A stretch of 64,000 bases of DNA from an uncultured Tenacibaculum sp. (lineage in GTDB: Bacteria > Bacteroidota > Bacteroidia > Flavobacteriales > Flavobacteriaceae), in assembly GCA_947497895.1 (NCBI GenBank), contig CANMIL010000001.1, positions 806,001 to 870,000 on the forward strand. The letters run 5' to 3'. Made by a program: the position numbers and the translations under genes. Below, in pieces: positions 1 through 7,425 of the stretch. Under the pieces are notes generated by a model. That model made no database searches and had not been told where the DNA came from. It saw nothing but the letters and a program-made list of their open reading frames with translations. Within the stretch, counting starts at the first letter, position 1. The number at the start of each line of letters is the position of its first letter.

Positions 1-1569
1 AACTATAGAAATGAAGACAGAGTTTTCGACAGAAAGAACAATAATTTTAATGGTTCATTAGGCCTTGAATATTATATTAATGACAATAGCTCAATAACAG
101 GATCGGTTTTCTATAGAGATTCTAATGGGGAAGATATCGCTACAAACATCACTACAAACTTTGATGCGAACAATGTACTAACTTCAACAGAAAATAGAAT
201 AGAAAATGAAAATGAAGACGGTATTGACAAACAGTTCTCTCTTAACTACACCAACAATTTTGATGGTAAAGGAAAAAAACTAATTGTTGACCTACAGTAT
301 GGCGATAGTGATGAAACTGAATTGGCTCCTATTACTGAAAATGATGTTCTTATTGAGCAAAATTCTCAAACAACAAAATCAGTTGATAAACTTGTACAAA
401 TAGATTACATACATCCAATTGGAGAGAACAGTCAATTTGAAATAGGACATAAATCTACTTTGCAAGACTTAAATTCTGATTTTAGGGTAAGAGATGCCGA
501 TGGAAATCCTTTTGCTTTTGACCCTTCGAATGCGATTGATTTTAAACAGAATATTTATGCTTTCTATGGGCAGTACGGGAATAAAATTGATAAATTCTCA
601 TACTTACTTGGGTTAAGAACTGAAATCACAGATATTGACTTAAATGTACTTACAACAAATCAGCTTTCAGACAAAAATTATACAGAATGGTTTCCTACGG
701 TTAATTTCGGATATGAACTTAACGAAACAGACAATGTAACCTTGGGATATAGCAGAAGAATACGTAGACCAAGATTTTGGTTTTTAAATCCGTTTGAATC
801 TCGAAGTTCCGCTACCAACGTGTTCAGAGGAAATCCTGATATTGATCCGATGTTTACCAGTTCTTTTGACTTGGGATATACAACTAAAATAAAAAAGTTC
901 ACACTGAACTCTTCTATTTACTATCAATATTCAACAGATATTATTCAGATGGTATCTATTATCGAGGAACGAAATGGAACAAATGTATTTGTGCGCCAAC
1001 CGACGAATTTAAATAATGAAAACCGCTACGGTTTTGAACTTACAACCAACTATTCTCCTGCCAAATGGGCTAGACTTTCGGCAACCTTTAACTATTTTAA
1101 ATTTAAAACAGGTGCCTTTACTTATGTAGCCACAGCTCCTAATGGAGAACAAACAACTACTCAATTAGAAGAAGTTAATAATAGTAGTTGGTTTACAAGG
1201 TTTAATGCTCGAATTACCTTACCAGCGAAAGTACAATGGCAAACTAGAATTATGTATCGTGGTCCGCAAGAAGATGCTCAATCGGAACGAAAAGGAATAT
1301 TCTCAGCAGACCTCTCTTTTAGTAAAGATTTATTTAAAGATAAAGCAACGTTGGTTTTTAATGTTCGAGATTTATTAAACTCAAGAAAGCGAGAAAGTAT
1401 TACTTATAACGGAGACAGATTGAATCCTACAAGCATTGTTGATGGTTCATTTCAATGGAGAGAGCGTCAAATATCGTTAAGTTTCACCTATAGATTTAAT
1501 CAAAAAAAGAAACGTGAGCAACCACAAAGAAGCTATGATGGCGGTGGTGGTGAAGGTTTCGGAGGCTAA
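1..1569 (+). CDS. Outer-membrane beta-barrel receptor, C-terminal part (partial)
   Basis: The reading frame is open from the first base of the window, so this is the 3' part of a longer gene; the first in-frame ATG at 322 is internal. What is visible is about 520 residues of alternating aromatic/polar beta strands typical of a TonB-dependent-receptor-like barrel (OMP_b-brl_3 type), with strands such as TLGYSRRIRRPRFWFLNP and a last strand ISLSFTYRFN. Unusually, the barrel is followed by a charged then glycine-rich tail (QKKKREQPQRS then GGGGEGFGG) after the final aromatic strand. It should sit in the outer membrane; the plug or carboxypeptidase-regulatory N terminus, if any, lies outside the window, so substrate cannot be called. 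The nearest strong hairpin terminator is at 1735, about 165 bases downstream. Confidence 0.85.
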   Translation, partial: NYRNEDRVFDRKNNNFNGSLGLEYYINDNSSITGSVFYRDSNGEDIATNITTNFDANNVLTSTENRIENENEDGIDKQFSLNYTNNFDGKGKKLIVDLQYGDSDETELAPITENDVLIEQNSQTTKSVDKLVQIDYIHPIGENSQFEIGHKSTLQDLNSDFRVRDADGNPFAFDPSNAIDFKQNIYAFYGQYGNKIDKFSYLLGLRTEITDIDLNVLTTNQLSDKNYTEWFPTVNFGYELNETDNVTLGYSRRIRRPRFWFLNPFESRSSATNVFRGNPDIDPMFTSSFDLGYTTKIKKFTLNSSIYYQYSTDIIQMVSIIEERNGTNVFVRQPTNLNNENRYGFELTTNYSPAKWARLSATFNYFKFKTGAFTYVATAPNGEQTTTQLEEVNNSSWFTRFNARITLPAKVQWQTRIMYRGPQEDAQSERKGIFSADLSFSKDLFKDKATLVFNVRDLLNSRKRESITYNGDRLNPTSIVDGSFQWRERQISLSFTYRFNQKKKREQPQRSYDGGGGEGFGG

Positions 1570-1734
1570 TTATTCATTTATCGAAGATAATCTACTCTTT
1601 AAAACGTTCCATCACCCATTTTAGAGCTATTCAACTTTAATAACATTCATTTGAACTAACAAAACGAAATACATCTAAAACATCTATTAATTTTGGAGTA
1701 TAGTTTTATTTTTAAATAGTTGTTTAGTTAGTTT

Positions 1735-1771
1735 AAGAAGAAGCATTTTAATAAAATGCTTCTTCTTTTTT
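1735..1771 (+). terminator. Terminator-like hairpin A
   Basis: A 16-base arm at 1735-1750 is perfectly complementary to 1752-1767, giving a long stem that ends in a T run to 1771. It may terminate the upstream barrel gene 165 bases away, or a short transcript from the TAATTTTG box at 1688. Its stem core recurs in the hairpins at 2015 and 2583. Confidence 0.75.
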
Positions 1772-2014
1772 ATTTCCAATTGTTTGTGTCAGTTCACCAT
1801 ATACAATTATAATTTTGACATTTCTATTAAAAACGATATCAAACTCCTAATAAAATTGATTTATCTAATAAAAAACTACATTTCAACCATACATCTTTAC
1901 AATACAACTAACTATTCTCGCGTTATTAAAATGATACCATATCTTTAAGATATAATTACAAATTTGATTTCAATTTTTAATAAATCAATAGTTAGACAGA
2001 TTCAAAGTTAGTAT

Positions 2015-2047
2015 AAGAAGTATTCGCGGGGAATGCTTCTTTTTTTT
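2015..2047 (+). terminator. Terminator-like hairpin B
   Basis: Eleven-base stem (AAGAAGTATTC with GAATGCTTCTT, one G-U pair), loop GCGGG, followed directly by a run of T. A candidate promoter about 200 bases upstream (TTTG at 1783, TAATTTTG at 1810) would give a transcript of roughly 225 nt with no reading frame. Confidence 0.7.
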
Positions 2048-2302
2048 GACCTTAACTTATAAAACACAGAGAATACTTTAATCTGCAGTACATTTTTTTC
2101 TGATAAATGTTATTTTTTCCAGAAAAACTCAATTTTTAACAACCTTATTCAAACTCTAATAAAAACATACCACCTTATCTCTTAAAGTAATGCTTTTCCA
2201 GTAAATCCAACAGGAAAATGGAGTTTAACATATCTCCGATTTTTCGGTAAAATTTAGGTTTTTTTTAAGTTTTATTTAATACACATTTCCTCTAGCCGAT
2301 TT

Positions 2303-2310
2303 TACTTTTG
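2303..2310 (+). promoter_or_regulatory. Minus-7 promoter box (TAnnTTTG) of a candidate small RNA
   Basis: TACTTTTG matches the Bacteroidota minus-7 consensus. It lies about 95 bases upstream of a strong terminator with no gene in between. No convincing minus-33 TTTG is seen at the expected distance. Confidence 0.4.
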
Positions 2311-2314
2311 CCGT

Positions 2315-2408
2315 GCATTATATCAATAGAAAAAATGAAGGGTTTCTAAAAAATATTAATGCGTAATTGTTTGATTCATGCCTCTCTGTTTTTACAGAGA
2401 GGTTTTTT
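2315..2408 (+). ncRNA. Candidate small RNA of about 95 nt
   Basis: The interval runs from just after the TACTTTTG box to the T run of the hairpin at 2381-2402. It holds only a five-codon ATG ORF. GCATTA at 2315-2320 can pair with TAATGC at 2357-2362, with wobble pairs extending the stem outward, so the transcript could fold into two stem-loops. I do not recognise it as a known RNA family. Alternatively the hairpin is only a stray terminator. Confidence 0.35.
2381..2408 (+). terminator. Rho-independent terminator
   Basis: Nine-base perfect stem CCTCTCTGT / ACAGAGAGG with a four-base loop and six T directly after it. Unlike the three neighbouring hairpins its stem sequence is unrelated to AAGAAGCAT. 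Confidence 0.8.
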
Positions 2409-2582
2409 GTTTTTAGAACTTATCTATACTTTTTATTGTTTAATAAGTTTTATTCTGTTTTCTGTCTATATTTTCGTGCTTTTCAACTAACTTTCTAGGA
2501 ATGTAACAGGCGTTAAAGCTATCTTTATTTTAAAGATAAAAACTTTATCCTTTATTTTTCAATGTTTAGTTTGTTTTAAAGA

Positions 2583-2629
2583 ATAAGAAGTATTTTTTTT
2601 ATAAAAGATGCTTCTTATCTTTTTTTTTA
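2583..2629 (+). terminator. Terminator-like hairpin C
   Basis: ATAAGAAG at 2583 pairs with CTTCTTAT at 2611, and the stem continues inward through A-T and G-T pairs; a long T run follows. The stem core matches hairpins A and B. It ends about 100 bases upstream of the next gene. Confidence 0.65.
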
Positions 2630-2723
2630 ATTTCTATCAAAAACACTTCATTTATTCAATTCTATTTTGTTTCTGTTAACACTTTTTAAAGGTAAAATAG
2701 TTTACTTTTAGACAAAAAAATCG

Positions 2724-3149
2724 ATGGATACGCTTAAAAAAATTACACTTCCAAAATTTTCTAATGATATCGCGCTAAAACTTGGACTAAAAATCATTGA
2801 TTTGGCTCGTGAACGAAACCAGAAAATTGCTGTGGAAATATGCCGATTAAATCACAGTATTTTTCTTTATGTGGATGATAGTTTACCCGCAGATAAGCAT
2901 AATTGGTTGCAAAGAAAAGCTAATGTTGCCAAACACTTCGAAGAAAGCTCTTTAAGTGTAAAGAACGATTTAAAAAATGGAAATATGACTTTGGCTGAAA
3001 CTTTTCAACTATCAGATAAGGATTACTTAGCAAAAGGAGGCTCAATTCCGTTATTTGTTGAAAATGCAGGTATGGTTGCTACTGTTACAGTATCTGGATT
3101 AACCGATGTTGAAGATCATCAAATAATTCTTGATGCATTAGACTTATAA
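2724..3149 (+). CDS. UPF0303 / HbpS-GlcG-like (heme-degrading-domain) protein
   Basis: A 141-residue cytoplasmic protein without SP or membrane segment. The sequence matches the UPF0303 branch of the GlcG/HbpS superfamily: an N-terminal helix with GLKIIDLARERNQKIAVEI, a core strand-helix with WLQRKANVAKHFEESSL, and the C-terminal glycine-rich stretch AKGGSIPLFVENAGMVATV that is the hallmark of the fold. Family members bind heme or small ligands, and the precise role of UPF0303 proteins is not settled, so no reaction is assigned. The ATG is the first in frame after a TACTTTTA element about 20 bases upstream, a weak promoter match. It lies 29 bases before the alkC-like gene on the same strand and may be co-transcribed with it. 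Confidence 0.8.
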   Translation: MDTLKKITLPKFSNDIALKLGLKIIDLARERNQKIAVEICRLNHSIFLYVDDSLPADKHNWLQRKANVAKHFEESSLSVKNDLKNGNMTLAETFQLSDKDYLAKGGSIPLFVENAGMVATVTVSGLTDVEDHQIILDALDL

Positions 3150-3178
3150 ATCTAGTTCTACTTCACAACACACTTATT

Positions 3179-4288
3179 ATGGCTGAACTATTCAAAAATA
3201 TATACAATACTGATTTCATTAGTCAGTTCTCGGATATTGTTACTAAAATCAATCCAGATTTTAACAAAACATCCTTCTCTAATTCTATTTTTAATAGAGA
3301 GTGGGAAGCTATGGAACTAAAGCAAAGGATGCGACATATTTCCATCACTCTAAATAATCATTTATCTAAAGATTTTAAAAAGGATACTGATATAATCCTG
3401 AAATTAATTGATTATCTGGAGATACAAAATATTAGAGAAACCTCTATTGAATATATGTTCTTCCCTGATTATATTGAACTTTATGGTATTGATAATTATG
3501 ATATTTCTATAAAAGCAATGGAAAGAATTACACAGTTTACTAGTTGTGAATTCGCTGTTCGTCCATTTATCATAAAATATCCTGAAAAAATGGTGCCTCA
3601 GCTTCTGTTATGGGCATCGCACAAGCATCATATGGTTAGAAGACTTGCCACGGAAGGATGCCGACCAAGGTTACCATGGGCAATGGCTATTCCTTTTTTG
3701 AAAGATAATCCTGACCCCATACTTCCTATTCTCGAAAAACTTAAAGATGATGTATCTGAAACTGTGAGACGAAGTGTTGCCAATAACCTCAATGATATTG
3801 CCAAGGACAATCGCGAAGTTGTAATTGAAATTGCTAAACGCTGGATTGGCAAATCGAAAGAACTTGATTGGGTTGTAAAACATGGCTGTAGAACACTCTT
3901 AAAACAGGGTGAGTCTCAAGTATTACAATTATTTGGTTTTGGCTCTGTAGAACATATTGAAATCGAAAAATTTAAAATCAATACTCCCCTAGTTAAGATT
4001 GGAGATACTCTAGAGTTCTCATTCTTGCTTAACAATAATAGTCAAGCATCCTCTAAATTAAGATTAGAATATGGTTTGTATTATCAAAAAGCCAATGGAA
4101 GTTTATCAAAGAAGGTCTTTAAAATTAGCGAAAAAGAATATGAACCAAACAGTTCTACCAACATTATAAGGAAGCAATCCTTTAAAATTATCACAACAAG
4201 AAAATTTCATCTAGGACTTCATCAAGTTTCAATCATTGTTAATGGACATGAATTTGACAAATATGATTTTCAGTTGATTGATGCATAA
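3179..4288 (+). CDS. alkC: AlkC-type DNA alkylation repair protein (HEAT-like repeats plus Ig-like domain)
   Basis: The 369 residues match AlkC-type 3-methyladenine DNA glycosylases, which remove cationic alkylated bases without base flipping. Residues about 1-260 form helical pairs of HEAT-like repeats, with signature segments FAVRPFIIKYPE, WASHKHHMVRRLATEGCRPRLPW and DVSETVRRSVANNLNDIAKD (the last two near residues 145 and 195). Residues about 270-369 form a beta-sandwich (INTPLVKIGDTLEFSFLLNN to the end), the Ig-like domain that separates AlkC from AlkD. No SP. The ATG follows the UPF0303 gene by 29 bases. Oddly, the last 23 codons and part of the downstream flank reappear in decayed form at 6245-6495. 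Confidence 0.85.
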   Translation: MAELFKNIYNTDFISQFSDIVTKINPDFNKTSFSNSIFNREWEAMELKQRMRHISITLNNHLSKDFKKDTDIILKLIDYLEIQNIRETSIEYMFFPDYIELYGIDNYDISIKAMERITQFTSCEFAVRPFIIKYPEKMVPQLLLWASHKHHMVRRLATEGCRPRLPWAMAIPFLKDNPDPILPILEKLKDDVSETVRRSVANNLNDIAKDNREVVIEIAKRWIGKSKELDWVVKHGCRTLLKQGESQVLQLFGFGSVEHIEIEKFKINTPLVKIGDTLEFSFLLNNNSQASSKLRLEYGLYYQKANGSLSKKVFKISEKEYEPNSSTNIIRKQSFKIITTRKFHLGLHQVSIIVNGHEFDKYDFQLIDA

Positions 4289-4412
4289 AAAAATGTAAAC
4301 ACCTTAAAAAACTAATATCTCGTTCATTTAAGAGCTATATTATATTTTATTACATTAAAGTACGCTATATTATCCAGCTATAATTAAATTTGGATAAATT
4401 TTATACATCAAA

Positions 4413-4444
4413 ACAAAAAAAGGCTGCCTCGATACAAGGCAGCC
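4413..4444 (-). terminator. Terminator of the subtilase gene
   Basis: GGCTGCCT at 4422-4429 pairs with AGGCAGCC at 4437-4444; read on the minus strand the stem is followed by TTTTTTTG. It sits 24 bases beyond the stop codon of the peptidase gene. Confidence 0.9.
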
Positions 4445-4467
4445 AAAATAAAAATTTTGCTATTGAT

Positions 4468-5943
4468 TTAATTACCAATTTTAGTCCAACGATGTTCGTG
4501 TCCAACCATTTCAGGATGTACACTATGTAATTCATTATTTTCGGACATATATATATTTGAATTATACTTCACATAATCACCTTTATAATACAAACCTTGT
4601 ATAAACGTTCCTGTATTATCAAAGGCAGAATAATTACCTGAATTACCATTTGCCCCAATTTCAGAGGCAAAACCTCCTTTTTCTATTGATCCGTAACCAT
4701 CCGTTTTTCCATTATTAACTAATAAGATTCCTGCCACATGTGGTGCTGCCATAGAAGTTCCACTTAGAATAGAAAATCTTCCATTTAAATAAGTTGATAC
4801 CACATTTGAACCTGGAGCGTAACAATCAACACTTTCACCATAACTTGTAAAACCTGATGTATTACCTAAAAAATCTAAACTTCCAACCACCCATGTTTGA
4901 TCCGATTGAATATGTTGTGGCGAATAGTAAAAAGTATCATCATTATTATTACCAGCTGAAATGGCTCCTTTAGCCTTTGATGCTATTTGCATGATAAAGA
5001 AGTCGATAACCCAATTTCTTCCTCTTACTCTAGAACCAATACTGTAATTCCAAGTATCTTCAAAACCAATATTTCTAGCTACGTAATTAATTCCGCTTAA
5101 CAATGAAAAACCAGTAGTAAATCCATTCTTATCAAATACCCTTACAGCGACAATATTAGCCCCTGGAGCAACCCCTATTACACCAGAACCATTATTCTTT
5201 GCTCCAATAGTTCCAGCAACATGAGTTCCATGACCATTCTCGTCTATCCATGAATCTGGATCCTCTGATTGAGGATAGTAATACTTACTTCCATTAGAAA
5301 GTTCAAAAACTGTTGGATTGTTAATGAAACTAGCACTTCTGTCCGCATCAATATTCAAATCACCATGTGGTGCAACCCCTGAATCAATTACCCAAGAAGT
5401 TTTTCCTTCTCCACTCTGTAATCCAACTAAACTAACTCCAAAGGGCATATACTCCCCTTCATACTCTCCTTCATATCTTCTTCCAAGATTATTCATTCCC
5501 ATCTCACTCAACTCCTCCTCAGTTAAAAGGGTAAATCCATTCTTCTTGTGATCCTCAAGTTGTAAATAAAAATTAGGAATTACCTTATCTACATTAGGAT
5601 CCTCTTTTAATTTCTCAGCTTCTCTTTCCGTAATATCATTTACACCGAATCCGTTAATAAACCCTTCATAAGCTTTTACTTTTTTAGAACTATTAATTCC
5701 AAGATTTCCTAAAATATCGTCAGCTTTTTTACTTACAAATTTTGTTCTCTTTGTGTTTGACGTATCTCCTCCTTTTAATAGAACTATATAACTATTCGGA
5801 ATAATATTTTGTTTGGAGTCTTGCGTCTCTGATGCAATAGAAGTGTTTTCATTATTGACATCTTCGACTTGACTACAATTAAACAAAGAAAAACTTAGCA
5901 TTGCGGCTAAAGAATAATTAATAAATTTTTGTTTTTTAAACAT
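4468..5943 (-). CDS. Subtilisin-like serine peptidase lipoprotein (S8 family)
   Basis: A 491-residue exported protease. Residues 1-22 form a lipoprotein SP with lipobox ending at Cys23 (SLFNC). Residues about 48-128 resemble an inhibitor I9 propeptide (SYIVLLKGG, ending near DKVIPNFYLQLE). The catalytic domain follows with Asp187 (WVIDSGV), His238 (ENGHGTHVAGT), oxyanion Asn332 (SAGN) and Ser397 (LSGTSMAAPHVAG), so the triad is complete. Residues about 450-491 form a short module (YYKGDYVKYNSNIYMS, then HRWTKIG) with the spacing of a CBM5/12-like carbohydrate-binding domain. No T9SS tail is present. The gene stands alone between a clear terminator and its own promoter. It probably degrades extracellular protein at the cell surface, perhaps on polysaccharide-associated material. 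Confidence 0.92.
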   Translation of the reverse strand: MFKKQKFINYSLAAMLSFSLFNCSQVEDVNNENTSIASETQDSKQNIIPNSYIVLLKGGDTSNTKRTKFVSKKADDILGNLGINSSKKVKAYEGFINGFGVNDITEREAEKLKEDPNVDKVIPNFYLQLEDHKKNGFTLLTEEELSEMGMNNLGRRYEGEYEGEYMPFGVSLVGLQSGEGKTSWVIDSGVAPHGDLNIDADRSASFINNPTVFELSNGSKYYYPQSEDPDSWIDENGHGTHVAGTIGAKNNGSGVIGVAPGANIVAVRVFDKNGFTTGFSLLSGINYVARNIGFEDTWNYSIGSRVRGRNWVIDFFIMQIASKAKGAISAGNNNDDTFYYSPQHIQSDQTWVVGSLDFLGNTSGFTSYGESVDCYAPGSNVVSTYLNGRFSILSGTSMAAPHVAGILLVNNGKTDGYGSIEKGGFASEIGANGNSGNYSAFDNTGTFIQGLYYKGDYVKYNSNIYMSENNELHSVHPEMVGHEHRWTKIGN

Positions 5944-5959
5944 AGTTAGTAATTTTTAA

Positions 5960-5993
5960 AATTAAGTTTGTGTTATGAAAAGCAAACTTAATT
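5960..5993 (-). promoter_or_regulatory. Inverted repeat overlapping the subtilase promoter
   Basis: An 11-base perfect inverted repeat, AATTAAGTTTG at 5960-5970 and CAAACTTAATT at 5983-5993, spaced by 12 bases. On the minus strand the upstream arm contains TAAGTTTG (5983-5990), a good minus-7 box about 40 bases before the ATG. The repeat could be an operator or a 5'-UTR hairpin; the sequence alone does not decide. Confidence 0.45.
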
Positions 5994-6244
5994 AAACTTA
6001 CCTGATTTTTTTTTGATTTTCTATAAAAAAAAACCAATTTTTAAACAAAATAATTATCAAAAACAAAAAATCAACTAACACAGTTATATCGGGAGATTTA
6101 ACAGGTTTAACAACGCAAATAATACGGCCAATTTATAATTACCATTCTCGTCTCTATTTTAAAAATAACGGATTTTTAGATGACTCATAGTTTATAACAA
6201 TTTTTGCATTAAGACATGATAAGAAAATTTCTTACAGCAATTGA

Positions 6245-6328
6245 CTTCATCAAGTTTCAATCTTTGTTAACGGACATGAATTTGATAGGTATAATTTTCA
6301 GTTGATTGATGCATCTAAAAAAATCTAA
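6245..6328 (+). pseudogene. Decayed second copy of the alkC 3' end
   Basis: The 23 codons at 6245-6313 match the last 23 codons of the intact alkC-like gene (4217-4285) at 63 of 69 bases, and read LHQVSIFVNGHEFDRYNF then QLIDA in the same frame, followed by SKKI and a stop at 6326. Upstream of 6245 the similarity ends abruptly and there is no start. Four of the six differences fall in three amino-acid changes (I to F, K to R, D to N) and two are silent. The flank after the stop also resembles the alkC flank (about 6450-6495 against 4322-4370), with about 120 extra bases between. It is a relic of a duplication, not an expressed gene as far as I can see. Confidence 0.8.
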
Positions 6329-6505
6329 ACGCTTAAAAACTAATTTGAACGCTAAGAACTCTCTGCTAATAAGTTCTATCCTATACTTATCTCAATATAA
6401 CATGAAGTAATATTCTTATAATTTACCAAGTTTACTCTCTTTATATCCAGTTTATTTAAGGGCTTTATTGTATTTTGCCACATCAAAATAAACTATGGTA
6501 TTATT

Positions 6506-7321
6506 ATGGGGTTATTTAATTTTTTTAATAGAAAGAAGAAAGAAGACAAAACCAGCAGTAAGAGCTTAACAAAAGATGAACTCGATAAATTATTATTAGG
6601 TACTTTAGATATTTTATGCAATGAAAACAAGACTCAAGAAGATGCTTTTAAGTTTTTAAAAGAAAAAGGTCTCCATAACGACCTCGTTACTGCCATTATG
6701 GAAAAAGCTGTTGGGTTAAATGACAAATATTTTAACAAAACTCATGAAAAGATCACCCCTGACATGAGTAAAGACGAGCTATCTAAATTTAATTGGTTAA
6801 TCAATGAGTCTATTTTAACATTTTCCCTTGGAGTAAATTTTTTAATGCATTACTTCAATCAAAAATCAATCAAAAACAAACAAGATCCAGCTTGGCAAAA
6901 TCAAGGGATTTTCTTTTGGTCTATCGATGAGAAATTTGACAATAAATCACTCCCTGACGACTTCTTGAATTATGAAGAAAAATACTTTATGCTTAATAAA
7001 CTACCTGAATATATTGAAATTAAATCGACAAGGGTAATTCCATGGTTTGGAAAGGAAGGTGGTGGAACTAAACATATGTTTACCTACAATAATGATGCTA
7101 TCACAATCGAAGAAGCCTTTGAATTAAAATGTTTGGGTTACATAGAGTTTATTCAATTAAATCAAGATAACCTAAGTATATTACAAGACAGAGATAATTA
7201 TATTTTTATCGCAGACAACCATCTTTCATTTAACGATTCTCTTCCTTATTATAAAAATAAGGTGACCTCTTTATCTGAATTATATCATAGTGGAAAGCTA
7301 AAAATTGCAAAAGTTTTATAA
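6506..7321 (+). CDS. Hypothetical protein with degenerate TNT-like (NAD-glycohydrolase-fold) C terminus
   Basis: A 271-residue cytoplasmic protein with no SP. Residues 1-120 are charged and helical with no family I can name. Residues about 145-215 follow the pattern of the TNT (tuberculosis necrotizing toxin) domain: KSLPDDFLNYEEKYFMLNKL, then RVIPWFGKEGGGTKHMF (176-192), then ITIEEAFELKCLGYIE. TNT NADases carry Arg before LP and Gln after GGGx; here these positions are Lys147 and Lys189, and the DRFG segment is not visible, so NADase activity is doubtful. It may be a catalytically dead relative, an immunity-like protein or a scaffold. It lies just after the alkC relic; the downstream recG is on the other strand. 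The fold call is moderate. Confidence 0.5.
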   Translation: MGLFNFFNRKKKEDKTSSKSLTKDELDKLLLGTLDILCNENKTQEDAFKFLKEKGLHNDLVTAIMEKAVGLNDKYFNKTHEKITPDMSKDELSKFNWLINESILTFSLGVNFLMHYFNQKSIKNKQDPAWQNQGIFFWSIDEKFDNKSLPDDFLNYEEKYFMLNKLPEYIEIKSTRVIPWFGKEGGGTKHMFTYNNDAITIEEAFELKCLGYIEFIQLNQDNLSILQDRDNYIFIADNHLSFNDSLPYYKNKVTSLSELYHSGKLKIAKVL

Positions 7322-7425
7322 GAACAATAAGAGGTCATAGCCATTGACATTAACAAACTTGGATTTCACATATTGTTCGTAAAGGTTACTTAATACTCTC
7401 CTGTTACATTTATAACTAAAAAAAA

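Larger units (their letters stand above)
1570..2723. other. 1.15-kb gene-free region with repeated terminator-like hairpins
   Basis: No ORF with coding character is visible on either strand. The stretch holds four stem-loops each followed by a T run in the plus direction (1735-1767, 2015-2041, 2381-2402, 2583-2618). Three of them share the same stem core, AAGAAG(C/T)AT on the left and ATGCTTCTT on the right, and each is preceded by a TTAG-containing AT-rich leader. Several TAnnTTTG promoter-like boxes occur (1688, 1810, 2303). The simplest reading is a set of short transcripts, possibly related small RNAs, rather than empty spacer. That is an inference; in DNA this AT-rich the promoter boxes can arise by chance. 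Confidence 0.5.

Noticed and set aside
1688..1817. TAATTTTG boxes at 1688 and 1810 as firm promoters
   Set aside because: They match the minus-7 consensus, but in DNA this AT-rich such boxes occur by chance. The box at 1688 has no TTTG at a suitable distance; the one at 1810 has only a loosely spaced TTTG. They are mentioned as support for the hairpin cluster, not listed as promoters.
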